The notes beneath the pieces are model-generated. The model did not search any database, was not told where the DNA came from, and saw nothing but the letters and a program-made list of their open reading frames with translations. The position numbers were made by a program, and so were the translations under genes. A stretch of DNA of 64,000 nt from an uncultured Eubacteriales bacterium (GTDB lineage Bacteria; Bacillota; Clostridia; Oscillospirales; CAG-382). Where the stretch lies: positions 1-64,000 of the forward strand of contig URVJ01000002.1 of NCBI GenBank assembly GCA_900551295.1. Direction: 5' to 3'. Position 1 is the first letter of the stretch. Every line of letters begins with the position of its first letter. This document shows, piece by piece, positions 18,119 to 27,000 of the stretch.

Positions 18119-18125
18119 GTACAAT
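18097..18125 (+). promoter_or_regulatory. promoter of the AraC gene
   Basis: TTGACA at 18097-18102 and TACAAT at 18120-18125 with a 17-base spacer. The box lies inside the large inverted repeat, consistent with autoregulation. Confidence 0.85.
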
Positions 18126-18143
18126 TTCAAAAGAGGTGAGAAT

Positions 18144-18938
18144 ATGTTAAGAGCCGACTTTGACGTGTATGTAAAAAACATGGTGCTTGCGCATGAGTGT
18201 ATGTATCAGTCGGGAAAGACGGACAGAAGATACGTAAGCGGCAGGCGCATTTCGGGTCTTGTCATGAGCATTTCGGGAAAAGCCGAGTATCAGACACAGG
18301 ACGGCATGCTTAATATAGATACCGGCGATATTGTCTATCTTCCCGAAAGCCTGAAATATACGGTGTCTGCAAAAGACGGCTCTTTTATGCACTATACCGT
18401 AAATTTTGAGGCTGAGTTTCCATATCCTGATGATAAACCGGGAATGTGCGTGCTGCGCTGTGAAAACTGCGACGCCGCAAAATATAAAAGACTGTTTTCG
18501 CATATATGCTCTGTCTGGGATAAAAAGCAGCAAGGGTATCTCATGAACGCAAAATCCGCGCTGTATGAATTGCTTGCGGACTATTTCTGCGATATTTCGC
18601 GTGACAGAACGCTTTCCAAAAACTCGGCAAAACTTGCCGTCGCAAAGGCATATATAGATGAGCGGACGGATAAAAAAATAACCGCAGCCGAAATAGCCGC
18701 GGTCTGCGGAATGAGCGTGACGCACCTGCGCCGCAGTTTTAAGGAAAAGTACGGTATGCCCATGCTTGAATATCAGCTTGACGTCCGTATGTTAAGAGCT
18801 AAGGATATGCTGCTGTCGGGCAGCTATACCGTTTCCGAAATATCCGAAATCTTGGGATTTGACGACGCCAACTATTTCAGCCGCTGTTTTAAGAAAAAGA
18901 ACGGCGTATCCCCGAAAAAGTACGGCGAGTTTTCGTAG
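18144..18938 (+). CDS. AraC-family regulator divergent from the isomerase
   Basis: A 264-residue protein with an N-terminal cupin sensor (MLNIDTGDIVYLPESLKYTV) and a C-terminal AraC domain (ITAAEIAAVCGMSVTHLRRS, then ISEILGFDDANYFSRCFKKK). The ATG at 18144 follows GAGGTGAG; a longer frame lacks a ribosome site. It is paired head-to-head with the isomerase-family gene, and the shared operator-like repeats overlap its own promoter. It therefore probably controls both itself and the isomerase in response to a sugar. Confidence 0.92.
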   Translation: MLRADFDVYVKNMVLAHECMYQSGKTDRRYVSGRRISGLVMSISGKAEYQTQDGMLNIDTGDIVYLPESLKYTVSAKDGSFMHYTVNFEAEFPYPDDKPGMCVLRCENCDAAKYKRLFSHICSVWDKKQQGYLMNAKSALYELLADYFCDISRDRTLSKNSAKLAVAKAYIDERTDKKITAAEIAAVCGMSVTHLRRSFKEKYGMPMLEYQLDVRMLRAKDMLLSGSYTVSEISEILGFDDANYFSRCFKKKNGVSPKKYGEFS

Positions 18939-18964
18939 ACGTAATAATTTTCAGCATAACAAAA

Positions 18965-19010
18965 CCCCGAAAACGGTACTTTTTTGTACATTGTTTCCGG
19001 GGATTATTTT
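18965..19010. terminator. bidirectional terminator
   Basis: CCCCGAAAAC...GTTTCCGGGG forms a long hairpin with an inner GGTAC/GTAC pairing. It is flanked by T-rich runs on both strands, ending the AraC gene and the convergent binding-protein gene. Confidence 0.85.
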
Positions 19011-19032
19011 TGATTAAAGTATTTCCGAATTA

Positions 19033-20457
19033 TTATTCAATGTGACCGTATGCCTTGTTGAAATCTTTGAGTTTGCTCAAAGCAACCGACTCGCTTGCCG
19101 CATATGTGGAGGAGAAATCGTGAGTCGTGGATCTTGCAAGGTCGCGTCCGATGGACTGGAACGTGCCGCCGGAAACATATCCTATATCGTAAATAATACT
19201 GTCTCTGATAATGTCTATCATTTCTTCCGATTCGGTATCGCGGCTGTACTTTGTTTTTAGCGAAACATTGTAGAACGCAGGTACAACGTCGCGTGAACCT
19301 ATTGCGCAGAGAGCTTCGATAATAGATCCGGTTCTTTCGGGATCGGAAGTTGTTATGGGCATTACAAGCAGATGGGCATGACCGTTTACGACAGTTGCAT
19401 AATTATCGTCCTCTGTGAATTTGGGAAGAGGAAGAATACCGAAATTGTCGTCCATATTACGGAAACTTTTGGCGTTTCCGAGACCGCCGTCGGCAAACAT
19501 TGCACGTCCTGTTGTGAATACGTCGGTGCCGTTGTAATTTGTCGGCTTGTTTGTGAAGTGTAAGAAGGTTGCGTCCGTGTCCATAAGATCAAAGTACTTG
19601 TCAAAAATATCGACAGTCTTTGAAGTGTTCAGCGTAAGAACCGGAATACCTTCGTCGTCTTTTGAGTATATTCTCTGTCCGCCCGTATAGAGAATGGAAA
19701 TGGGCGACTGCCACTCCTGCGTGTAAAAACCGAGCTGATCGTCCTCAGGCGTAATAACACCGTCGCCGTTAAGGTCTTTGGCGCCCTTTTTGACAAGTTT
19801 CTGAAATTCGTCGAACGTCCATGTTCCGTTCTTAACCATGTCGTAAGGGTAGGACAGACCGAGTTCGTCAAAAATTCTCTTGTTGAAGTACATACACATG
19901 GCGTATGAAAGTCTGTGAAGAGAAATATCTCCGTCAAGCACATACAGATATCCGTTTATGTTTGCACTGTCAACTATATCTTTTGACCACCAGGGCTTGT
20001 CGAGGTGTATTGACTTTATGTCGTTGAAGTTTTCAACCGCGCCCTGAGTCGCATAGGAAAAAGCGGCTCTTGAATGAGGAAAAATTGCGTCGTAAGCGTC
20101 GTCGCCTGCAAGAATGGAGTTGAGCGCGTCGGTCTCTGAACCGCTGTCCGAAGATTCGGTTGCCGAGATCGTGATGTTGTACATTGATTCGACGAGCTTG
20201 TTCCTTGTGTATACCGCGTCGTCAACAACGTCGCCCGTCTTTTCTTCAAGATACTGGTCTGAGGTTTTGCCGGGACGGATAAGAATGCGGAAATTGTAGC
20301 CGTCGTAGTCGGCAGCCGCAAGATCTTTTGTGTATTCGTCTGTATCGGACGAAACATTACCGTCGGTCGACGCGCTGTCCTTTTGAGCCTTTTTGCAGCC
20401 TGACGAAATCAAAGCTGCTCCGACAAGAATAAGGGCTAACAGAGATTTGGCTTTCAT
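19033..20457 (-). CDS. extracellular solute-binding lipoprotein (sugar ABC type)
   Basis: A 474-residue lipoprotein with a signal peptide and lipobox LISSGC near residue 21, then a low-complexity Ser/Asp linker. The body resembles large family 1 sugar-binding proteins: YNFRILIRPGKTSDQYLEE near the start, GDDAYDAIFPHSRAAFSYA as the hinge region, and WTFDEFQKLVKKGAKDLNGDG in the middle. The ATG at 20457 is favoured over an upstream GTG because AAAGGA lies between them. No permease or ATPase genes adjoin it. It follows pfkA by 48 bases on the same strand, so it may be co-transcribed with glycolysis. Confidence 0.88.
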   Translation of the reverse strand: MKAKSLLALILVGAALISSGCKKAQKDSASTDGNVSSDTDEYTKDLAAADYDGYNFRILIRPGKTSDQYLEEKTGDVVDDAVYTRNKLVESMYNITISATESSDSGSETDALNSILAGDDAYDAIFPHSRAAFSYATQGAVENFNDIKSIHLDKPWWSKDIVDSANINGYLYVLDGDISLHRLSYAMCMYFNKRIFDELGLSYPYDMVKNGTWTFDEFQKLVKKGAKDLNGDGVITPEDDQLGFYTQEWQSPISILYTGGQRIYSKDDEGIPVLTLNTSKTVDIFDKYFDLMDTDATFLHFTNKPTNYNGTDVFTTGRAMFADGGLGNAKSFRNMDDNFGILPLPKFTEDDNYATVVNGHAHLLVMPITTSDPERTGSIIEALCAIGSRDVVPAFYNVSLKTKYSRDTESEEMIDIIRDSIIYDIGYVSGGTFQSIGRDLARSTTHDFSSTYAASESVALSKLKDFNKAYGHIE

Positions 20458-20505
20458 TGTGACAATCCTTTCGTTCACCGGAAGGTATTCCGGCGGATAA
20501 AATTG

Positions 20506-21573
20506 TCAAATGGAGATAGTTTCAGCCAGATGGTAGAGATACTCGAAATGAGCTTTCTTTTCAAATGCTCTTGCAAGCATATCGTTCTTTTCGGACGGGT
20601 CGAGAGCGTCAAGCTCTTCCTTGGTAGCCTTGTTCTTTACGATTCTGTCGAGCTGGAACGCATATTCCATTTCCTCAACGCAGATCTTGCCCTTGTTGTA
20701 GCAGACAACAAGATTGTACTTGCCTTCGAGAAGAAGATCGACGGCTTTCGCGCCCATCTGGGTTGCAATAAGTCTGTCCTCGCAGGACGGGCTTCCGCCT
20801 CTCTGAACGTGTGCAAGACGTGCAAGTCTTGTTTCAATGCCGGTCTTTTCTTCGATTTCGGCAGTAAGCTCCTCCGAAAAGTTCTTACCCATACCCTCGG
20901 AAACCATAACTATGAAATTGCGCTTGCCCTCATGAGAATGTTTTATCATGTCAGCCATGAGCTTTTCCTTGTCAAAAGGAATTTCGGGAATTGCGATTCC
21001 GGACGCGCCTACCGCGATTCCGCAGTCAATGGCGATGTATCCGGCGCTTCTGCCCATAACCTCAACGACGTTGCATCTTGCATGAGATTCGCAGGTGTCT
21101 CTGAGTCTGTCAACCATTTCGATAACCGTGTTCTTTGCTGTATCGTAGCCTACGGTGTAGTCGGTTGCGGAAATATCGTTGTCGATGGTTCCGGGAACGC
21201 CGATACAGGGAATACCGAGTCTGGAAAGGTCGGTAGCACCTCTGAAAGTTCCGTCGCCGCCGATGGTAACGATACCGTCAATGCCGTTCTTTTCGCAGGT
21301 GTCAACAGCCTTTGCAAGTCCCTCGGGAGTCTTGAATTCAAGACATCTGTCGGAATAGAGCATTGTGCCGCCGTGGTTGATTATGTTTGAAACGTCTCTT
21401 GCACCGAGCAATTTCATGTTGTTTTCGAGAAGTCCTTTGTAGCCGCAGTAAATGCCCATGACTTCAATGCCTTTGGAAAGCGCGCTTCTTACGATACTTC
21501 TTACCGCAGCGTTCATTCCGGGAGCGTCTCCGCCGGAGGTGAGTACACCTATTCTCTTAAAATCCTTAGTCAT
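20506..21573 (-). CDS. pfkA: 6-phosphofructokinase, ATP-type
   Basis: A 355-residue enzyme of the bacterial PFK family that phosphorylates fructose 6-phosphate in glycolysis. It shows the ATP loop RIGVLTSGGDAPGMNAAVR, the GGDGT motif (TIGGDGTFRGA), the catalytic region GTIDNDISATDYTVGYDTA and the fructose-binding EVMGRSAG. Glycine in GGDGT is the ATP-using form; PPi-dependent enzymes usually have GGDDT. It is about 35 residues longer than the E. coli enzyme. The ATG follows AGAGGGA. It is first in a probable two-gene unit with the sugar-binding lipoprotein. Confidence 0.94.
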   Translation of the reverse strand: MTKDFKRIGVLTSGGDAPGMNAAVRSIVRSALSKGIEVMGIYCGYKGLLENNMKLLGARDVSNIINHGGTMLYSDRCLEFKTPEGLAKAVDTCEKNGIDGIVTIGGDGTFRGATDLSRLGIPCIGVPGTIDNDISATDYTVGYDTAKNTVIEMVDRLRDTCESHARCNVVEVMGRSAGYIAIDCGIAVGASGIAIPEIPFDKEKLMADMIKHSHEGKRNFIVMVSEGMGKNFSEELTAEIEEKTGIETRLARLAHVQRGGSPSCEDRLIATQMGAKAVDLLLEGKYNLVVCYNKGKICVEEMEYAFQLDRIVKNKATKEELDALDPSEKNDMLARAFEKKAHFEYLYHLAETISI

Positions 21574-21898
21574 AAATATCCCTCTTATTCTAAAATGATT
21601 TGCCGAATGAATAAAAAAATACCTACAATATGATATTTTGAGAATATTATAGTACCCAAGTTACAAAAAACTATAAACTGTATGAAAACTATGTGTAACA
21701 TTTGACAATCTCATTATAGTTTGCGGAAATAATGGTGTCAAGAGATTATTTGTGATACAAAAAGCAAAAAAAGAAAGTGTGATGAAAAATCCAAACGCCG
21801 CACCCGAAAATGTGATGATTTATGATGCCGAAAAACGCAAATATTCAGTTTTGAAATGCGGCCCGTGTTTATTATAAGTAAACATTTGCACAGAGGTG
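21574..21898. other. AT-rich intergenic region upstream of pfkA
   Basis: About 325 bases without a supported gene. On the minus strand a TATAAT at 21642-21637 could be the -10 box for pfkA, but I see no good -35 box. The rest is A/T-rich, with no strong hairpin. Confidence 0.5.
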
Positions 21899-21927
21899 TT
21901 GACAATTCGGAGAAAACGGATTATAAT
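21899..21927 (+). promoter_or_regulatory. consensus promoter of the HPr-like gene
   Basis: TTGACA at 21899-21904 and TATAAT at 21922-21927 with a 17-base spacer, a perfect sigma-A promoter implying strong expression. Confidence 0.92.
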
Positions 21928-21959
21928 GGTAAAAAATAAATAATACGGAGGGACAGACA

Positions 21960-22189
21960 TGAAGGTAGTAAACATCAGACTTTCCGCAATAGAGGAAGTA
22001 AGGAATTTTGTAAATATAGTCAGCCGCTTCGACGGAGAGGTTGATCTCAAAAGCGGCAGATACGTTGTCGATGCAAAGTCGATAATGGGTATTTTCAGCC
22101 TCGATTTGCTCAATCCTATCGAAATGACCATACATTCCGATAACTGCGACGAGCTTCTCGAACAGCTTAAGGACTATATCGTAAAGTAA
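21960..22189 (+). CDS. HPr-family protein without the active-site histidine (Crh-like)
   Basis: A 76-residue protein of HPr fold. The Ser-46 region is well preserved (VVDAKSIMGIFSLDL, Ser41 here). The PTS phosphorylation site is missing: where HPr has LHARPA, this protein reads LSAIEEVRNF with no histidine, and no histidine appears before residue 50. That is the pattern of Bacillus Crh, a regulatory partner of CcpA phosphorylated on serine by HPr kinase. It therefore probably signals catabolite status and does not move phosphate to sugars. It has a perfect promoter and strong terminator as a single-gene unit; GGAGGGA precedes the ATG. Confidence 0.9.
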
Positions 22190-22211
22190 AAATCGTAAAA
22201 TTTAAGATTTT

Positions 22212-22253
22212 CGGCTGCGTAACGGCTCTGTACCGTAACGCGGCTGTTTTTTT
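22212..22253 (+). terminator. terminator of the HPr-like gene
   Basis: CGGCTGCGTAACGG pairs with CCGTAACGCGGCTG (one A-A mismatch and wobble pairs), followed by seven T. Confidence 0.85.
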
Positions 22254-22283
22254 GCGCAATTTTTCAGCGCACCTCAAACAGTC

Positions 22284-22312
22284 TTGACATAAAACCGTAT
22301 GTGTGGTATAGT
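22284..22312 (+). promoter_or_regulatory. promoter of the TetR-GNAT operon
   Basis: TTGACA at 22284-22289 and TATAGT at 22307-22312, 17-base spacer. Confidence 0.85.
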
Positions 22313-22351
22313 ATTATTAATCAATGTTCAGTAATAAAGAGGGATTAAGAT

Positions 22352-22975
22352 ATGGCAAGAAAGCCGATGTATGACGGCGGAACAAAAAATAAGATAGTGG
22401 AAGTCGCGTCAAAGATGTTTTTTGAAAAAGGCTATGAGGGCACGAGCGTCCGCGCAATAATGAGAGAGGTCGGCGGAGAAATAGGGCTTTTTTACTATTA
22501 TTATGAATCAAAGGACGCGCTGTTTTCCGATGTGTTCGAAAATTTTTTTGAACCGTATAAAGCGGAGTTTGAAAAAATAGCGCGCGAGGCGCAGACGGAT
22601 CCTTATCAGCCGCTGCTTAGATTTTTCGTATATGTAAAAAAGCAGGTGCGTATTTTCCGCAAAAAGTATGAAGCAAATATGCACAGAACCGTGCGCTGGG
22701 CAATACGTGAGAGAACCCTTACCGTAATTGAGCCGTATATCGAAAGAATAATACAGGCGATAGTGCCGTTCGGCGCAAAGCCCGTAATGCCGATACCTCT
22801 TACGGCAGTATTTCTTTCGCACGGCGTCGGCAGCATAATTCTGCACGAGGACGCCGACTGGGTCGATGATTCTACGGAAGAGCTCAGAAAAACCGTAAAT
22901 CTTATTATGGGACTCGATAAGGAGACCTCCGAAAAGATGTTTGGTTACAGTATCTATATAAATAAAAATAAGTGA
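22352..22975 (+). CDS. TetR/AcrR family transcriptional regulator
   Basis: A 207-residue regulator with the TetR helix-turn-helix at residues about 12-58 (motifs MFFEKGYEGTSVRAIMREV and GLFYYYYESKDALFSDVF) and a larger C-terminal ligand domain with aromatic and basic residues. A ribosome site AGAGGGA precedes the ATG. The GNAT-YoaP gene begins 10 bases after its stop, so the two form an operon and the acetyltransferase is a probable regulated gene. It is not closely similar to the TetR protein at the left edge. Confidence 0.92.
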   Translation: MARKPMYDGGTKNKIVEVASKMFFEKGYEGTSVRAIMREVGGEIGLFYYYYESKDALFSDVFENFFEPYKAEFEKIAREAQTDPYQPLLRFFVYVKKQVRIFRKKYEANMHRTVRWAIRERTLTVIEPYIERIIQAIVPFGAKPVMPIPLTAVFLSHGVGSIILHEDADWVDDSTEELRKTVNLIMGLDKETSEKMFGYSIYINKNK

Positions 22976-22985
22976 GGATTATTCA

Positions 22986-23750
22986 ATGGAGCTTGTAAGA
23001 CTGACAAAGGAAAACGTTGAAAACGAACATATATGCTGCGCAATATCAAATAACAAAGATGTTCAGGTAATGTCAAAAAAGGCGTGGCTTAAAGACAGGC
23101 TTGACGACGGGCTTGTTTTTCTCAAAGGAAATGTCCGCGGAAAGTGCTTTATAGAGTATATCCCGGCGCAATTCGCGTGGGTTCCCGTACAGGCGGACGG
23201 ATATATGTATATAGACTGCCTTTGGGTGTCGGGACAGTTCAGGGGACACGGAAACGCGGATATTCTGCTTGAAGAGTGTGCGCGCGACAGTAAACAAAAG
23301 GGAAAAAAGGGACTTTGCATCATATCGTCGGATAAGAAAAGACCGTTTCTTGCGGATAAAAAATTCCTTTTGCATAAGGGTTTTGAGGTGTGCGATAAGG
23401 CTCAGCCTTATTTTGAACTTCTGAAACTTGATTTTGAAGATAATGAAACAAATGTCTGCTTTTTGCCGAACGCGAAAGAACCTAAGTGCCAAAGCGCCGG
23501 ACTTACGGTGTATTATACAAATCAGTGTCCGTTTACGGCAAAATATGTGCCGATATACCGCGATATCGCTCAGAGTGTCGGCGTGCCGATGAACGTTTTT
23601 CATACCGACAGCCTGCAAAAGGCAAAAAACGCGCCCTGTGCCGTTACGACGTTTACGCTGTTTGCCGACGGAAAATTTCTGACAAACGAGCTTGTGACGG
23701 AAAAGAAATTTGCGAAACTTTGCGAGGACTATAAGTACGGCGGTATATAG
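22986..23750 (+). CDS. GNAT acetyltransferase with YoaP-like C-terminal domain
   Basis: A 254-residue protein. Residues about 60-140 form a GNAT fold, with YIDCLWVSGQFRGHGNADIL giving the acetyl-CoA-binding R/Q-G-x-G-x pattern. From about residue 175 a thioredoxin-like YoaP domain follows (VYYTNQCPFTAKYVPIYRDI), with one cysteine in a CPF motif. This two-domain arrangement is common in Clostridia, with substrate unknown. It is second gene of the TetR operon. A stress or antibiotic-modification role is possible but not shown by the sequence. Confidence 0.88.
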   Translation: MELVRLTKENVENEHICCAISNNKDVQVMSKKAWLKDRLDDGLVFLKGNVRGKCFIEYIPAQFAWVPVQADGYMYIDCLWVSGQFRGHGNADILLEECARDSKQKGKKGLCIISSDKKRPFLADKKFLLHKGFEVCDKAQPYFELLKLDFEDNETNVCFLPNAKEPKCQSAGLTVYYTNQCPFTAKYVPIYRDIAQSVGVPMNVFHTDSLQKAKNAPCAVTTFTLFADGKFLTNELVTEKKFAKLCEDYKYGGI

Positions 23751-24093
23751 AGATAATGATGAGAAAACCGTAGTTTTAGAAAAAACTTGCCAATGTCACG
23801 AATTGTCGTCGGCGTGCCGCAAAGATTTAGCGTAAATTAATATCACAATTTATCACATGACGGCATTATGTTTCTTCACCGTGTCCCGTGAAAAGCGGAA
23901 TGCGGTGATTTCTGTTGTGCAAAATGACGTTAATTGTTGTGCAGATTGACAAAATGTGCGGATTTCTATTGAATTGCGGCAGCTTTTCTGATAAAATACT
24001 CACGTAAAATAAATAATCGCACGGTGATTATGCGGCAGGCTGGAAGGCTTTAAAAATATCACAATTTTTCACAAATGAAAAGGAGAATGCATT
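23751..24093 (+). promoter_or_regulatory. long upstream region of the SLH protein with promoter and direct repeat
   Basis: A promoter TTGAAT (23969-23974) and TAAAAT (23992-23997) with a 17-base spacer lies about 97 bases upstream of the ATG. The 17-base word TATCACAATTTnTCACA occurs at 23841-23857 and again at 24057-24073, the second copy directly before the ribosome site AAAAGGAG. TCACCG at 23876-23881 can pair with CGGTGA at 23903-23908. I see no gene. Confidence 0.65.
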
Positions 24094-27000
24094 ATGATGA
24101 GAATGAAACGTGCTTTGCTTGCGGCGGGCGCAGTATTGGCATCTGCCGCCATGAGCGTTTCGTCGTATGCACAGTTTTCAAAGACTCATAATTATGCCGA
24201 CGGTATGTTTTCCGACGTTGATGCCGGAGCATGGTATGCGCCTGAGGTAAAAGGAACATACGAACTCGGATTTATGAACGGAACGGGAGACGGTAAGTTT
24301 TCGCCGTCCGGAAATGTGACCGTTGCGCAGGCAGTCGCTGTTGCGGCGAGATTGTACGCCGTAAATAACGGGGAAACAATACCTGCGTCCGATGCCAAGG
24401 ATTGGTATGCGCCGTATACGGAGTACGCAATATCAAAGGGAATAATTTCAGAAAATTCTTTTGACGGTTATACAGGAAACGCAAAGCGCAGCGAAGCTGC
24501 CGAAATAATGTATAACGCACTGCCCGAAGACTTTTTCTTACCCGTAAACGACGTAAAGAAGATACCCGACGTTTCCGCGTCGTCGCCTGTCTACCAAAAG
24601 CTGCTTTCGCTCTACAGAGCCGGCGTTGTAATGGGCTCCGATGAATACGGAACATTTTATCCCGACAATACTATCACAAGAGCCGAGTATGCGGCGGTAA
24701 TAAACCGTGCGGCACTTCCCGAAAGCAGGCTTAAAAAGACTCTCAAAGAAAATGTTTCAGACGACGCATATCTGCTTTGCAGAAACATGACATATACAAG
24801 CGGTAAAGAGGGAATAGCCTCGGGCTGGGTGTTTGATAACCGCGGCGGCCCTGCAAGAACGAGCATTGACGGTTCTTACGGAGAGCTCAAAGACATAAGC
24901 ACCGAATATGGAACGGCTATGATACGAGAGTTCAACCGTACCGATACCGGGACTATTGTGCTTGAAACGGTGTATGTTCTCGATTCAAACGGAACATACC
25001 TTGAATTTCGCGACGAGGACGGAAACAGCACATACCGTATACAGACAGACGCAAATGTTTGGAAGATTCTCGGCAAGGACGGAAAGTATACGGCAATTTC
25101 CGAAAACGCAATCGACGGCATATCCGCAAAGAAGTTCAGATTCCGTATATATATCTGCCTTGACGAGGGTGTAAGCCGTACATATATAAATGACGAATAT
25201 CTCGGCGAATATCCTCTGCTTTCGGATAATGTACTCAATTACAGATACGCAACCGACGAAAAGTGCGTCGGAACGGTTACGGCAGGCTCTGTCGTAATGC
25301 CGGTAAATTATAAAGTATATGAGGACTTTACGCATTTCGGTGCGTCTGAAGTATACGGCTGGACGGTTTCGGAGGGAGTAAATTCGTCAAATGAGCTTGT
25401 ACTCGCGAATAACTCGTCCGCACGCAAGAGCTTTGACGGTGCAAACGGAAAAGTTGCCGCAGAAACATACTTTATTCTGCCCGACGGCGGAGAATTTTCG
25501 TACTCGCTGCTTTCCTCCGGCAAAACGGCTGTTGTTTTTGATTCCAAAGACGGAAAGTTCCGCGCAAACGGCAAGGAGGTATATACTTTCACAAAGAATA
25601 TGTGGTACAGACTGAGAATTGCAGCCGATACCGATAACGGCACAGCCGATATATGCCTTAACGGACGAGTAATTGCAAATGTTCCGCTGAGCGCATCGGG
25701 CAGCATAGACGCTTTTGAGGTAAAGACAGCAAGCAATACCGCAAAATTCGATAACATGAACGTGTTTGAGCTTGTTGAGCATGACGATTATGTGCCCGAA
25801 CCGACTGCACGCGCAAATTATGACGATTATGCCGTAGGCGTGAACGTCTGCTCGCTCTGGAGAAACGGCGATCATTACGGCTGGGCTTGTATTACGCCTT
25901 ATGATGAACCGCGTCCCGTTCTGGGATATTACGATGAGGGAAATCCAGAAGTTTCCGACTGGGAAATAAAGTTCATGACAGAACACGGTATAGATTTTCA
26001 GGCTTTCTGCTGGTTCTCCGATACCTATAACGCACCCGTAAAAGAACCGAGCATGTCGGCGGCTTTGCATAACGGCTATATGTACGCAAAATACAGCGAC
26101 TATATGGACTATGCCATAATATGGGAGGCAAGCAACGGCAATAATTTCAACGCCGATACTTTCCGCACAAAGATAGTGCCGTACTGGTTTGAAAATTACT
26201 TCCTTGATGACAGATACGTAAAGCTTGACAATAAAATACTTCTCTTCGTGTTCGGCGCGGGAAAACTCGGAACAAGCAAGTATTTCGGAAGTGCGCAGAA
26301 CGCGAGAGCGCAGCTTGATTTTCTCGATGAAACCGCAAAGTCATACGGTTTTGACGGAGTTGTTATAATTTCCGATAAAGACAATGCCGATACCGCAATG
26401 CTTGCCGCATGCGGAGTAGACGCGGATTACGCCTACCATTGGAATACTTCGGGTAAGACCGTCGAGGCAAACCAAAAAGGAATGCTTGACGGCGCGGAAA
26501 ATAAAAACGTGTATTCCATACCCACCGTTTCCGTCGGATTTGACTGTATGCCGTGGTACGGTATAAGAAACGGCAATATGACGGTTTCGGATTACGAAAC
26601 AATAAATAAGTGGGTCGTTGACGACTACTTCAAGAAGTATCCTGCCGAAAAGGGCGCATGGAACGACAGACTCGTAATGCTCTCGACATGGAACGAATTC
26701 GGAGAGGGAACATATATAGCGCCTTGCGGGCTTAACGGCTTCGGCTACCTCGATGTAGTAAGAGGTACCTATACAAACCTTGAAAAAACGCATAACGACG
26801 CCGTTCCGACAGAGGCACAGGCAAAGCGTATAAACAGACTTTATCCGCAGTATGCAAGACTGCTCAGAAACGACGGCTGGTTCTGGTATGAAAATGCGGG
26901 AGTAAAGGAAACCGATATTGAAAGTATCTTCAAGTATGATTTTACGCCCGACAATTCCGCGTTTGCCGGTATTGACAGCTCGACGCTGAGTTCCGAAAAC

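Noticed and set aside
20503..21390. 295-codon plus-strand open frame
   Set aside because: Lies antisense within pfkA, whose motifs are unambiguous.
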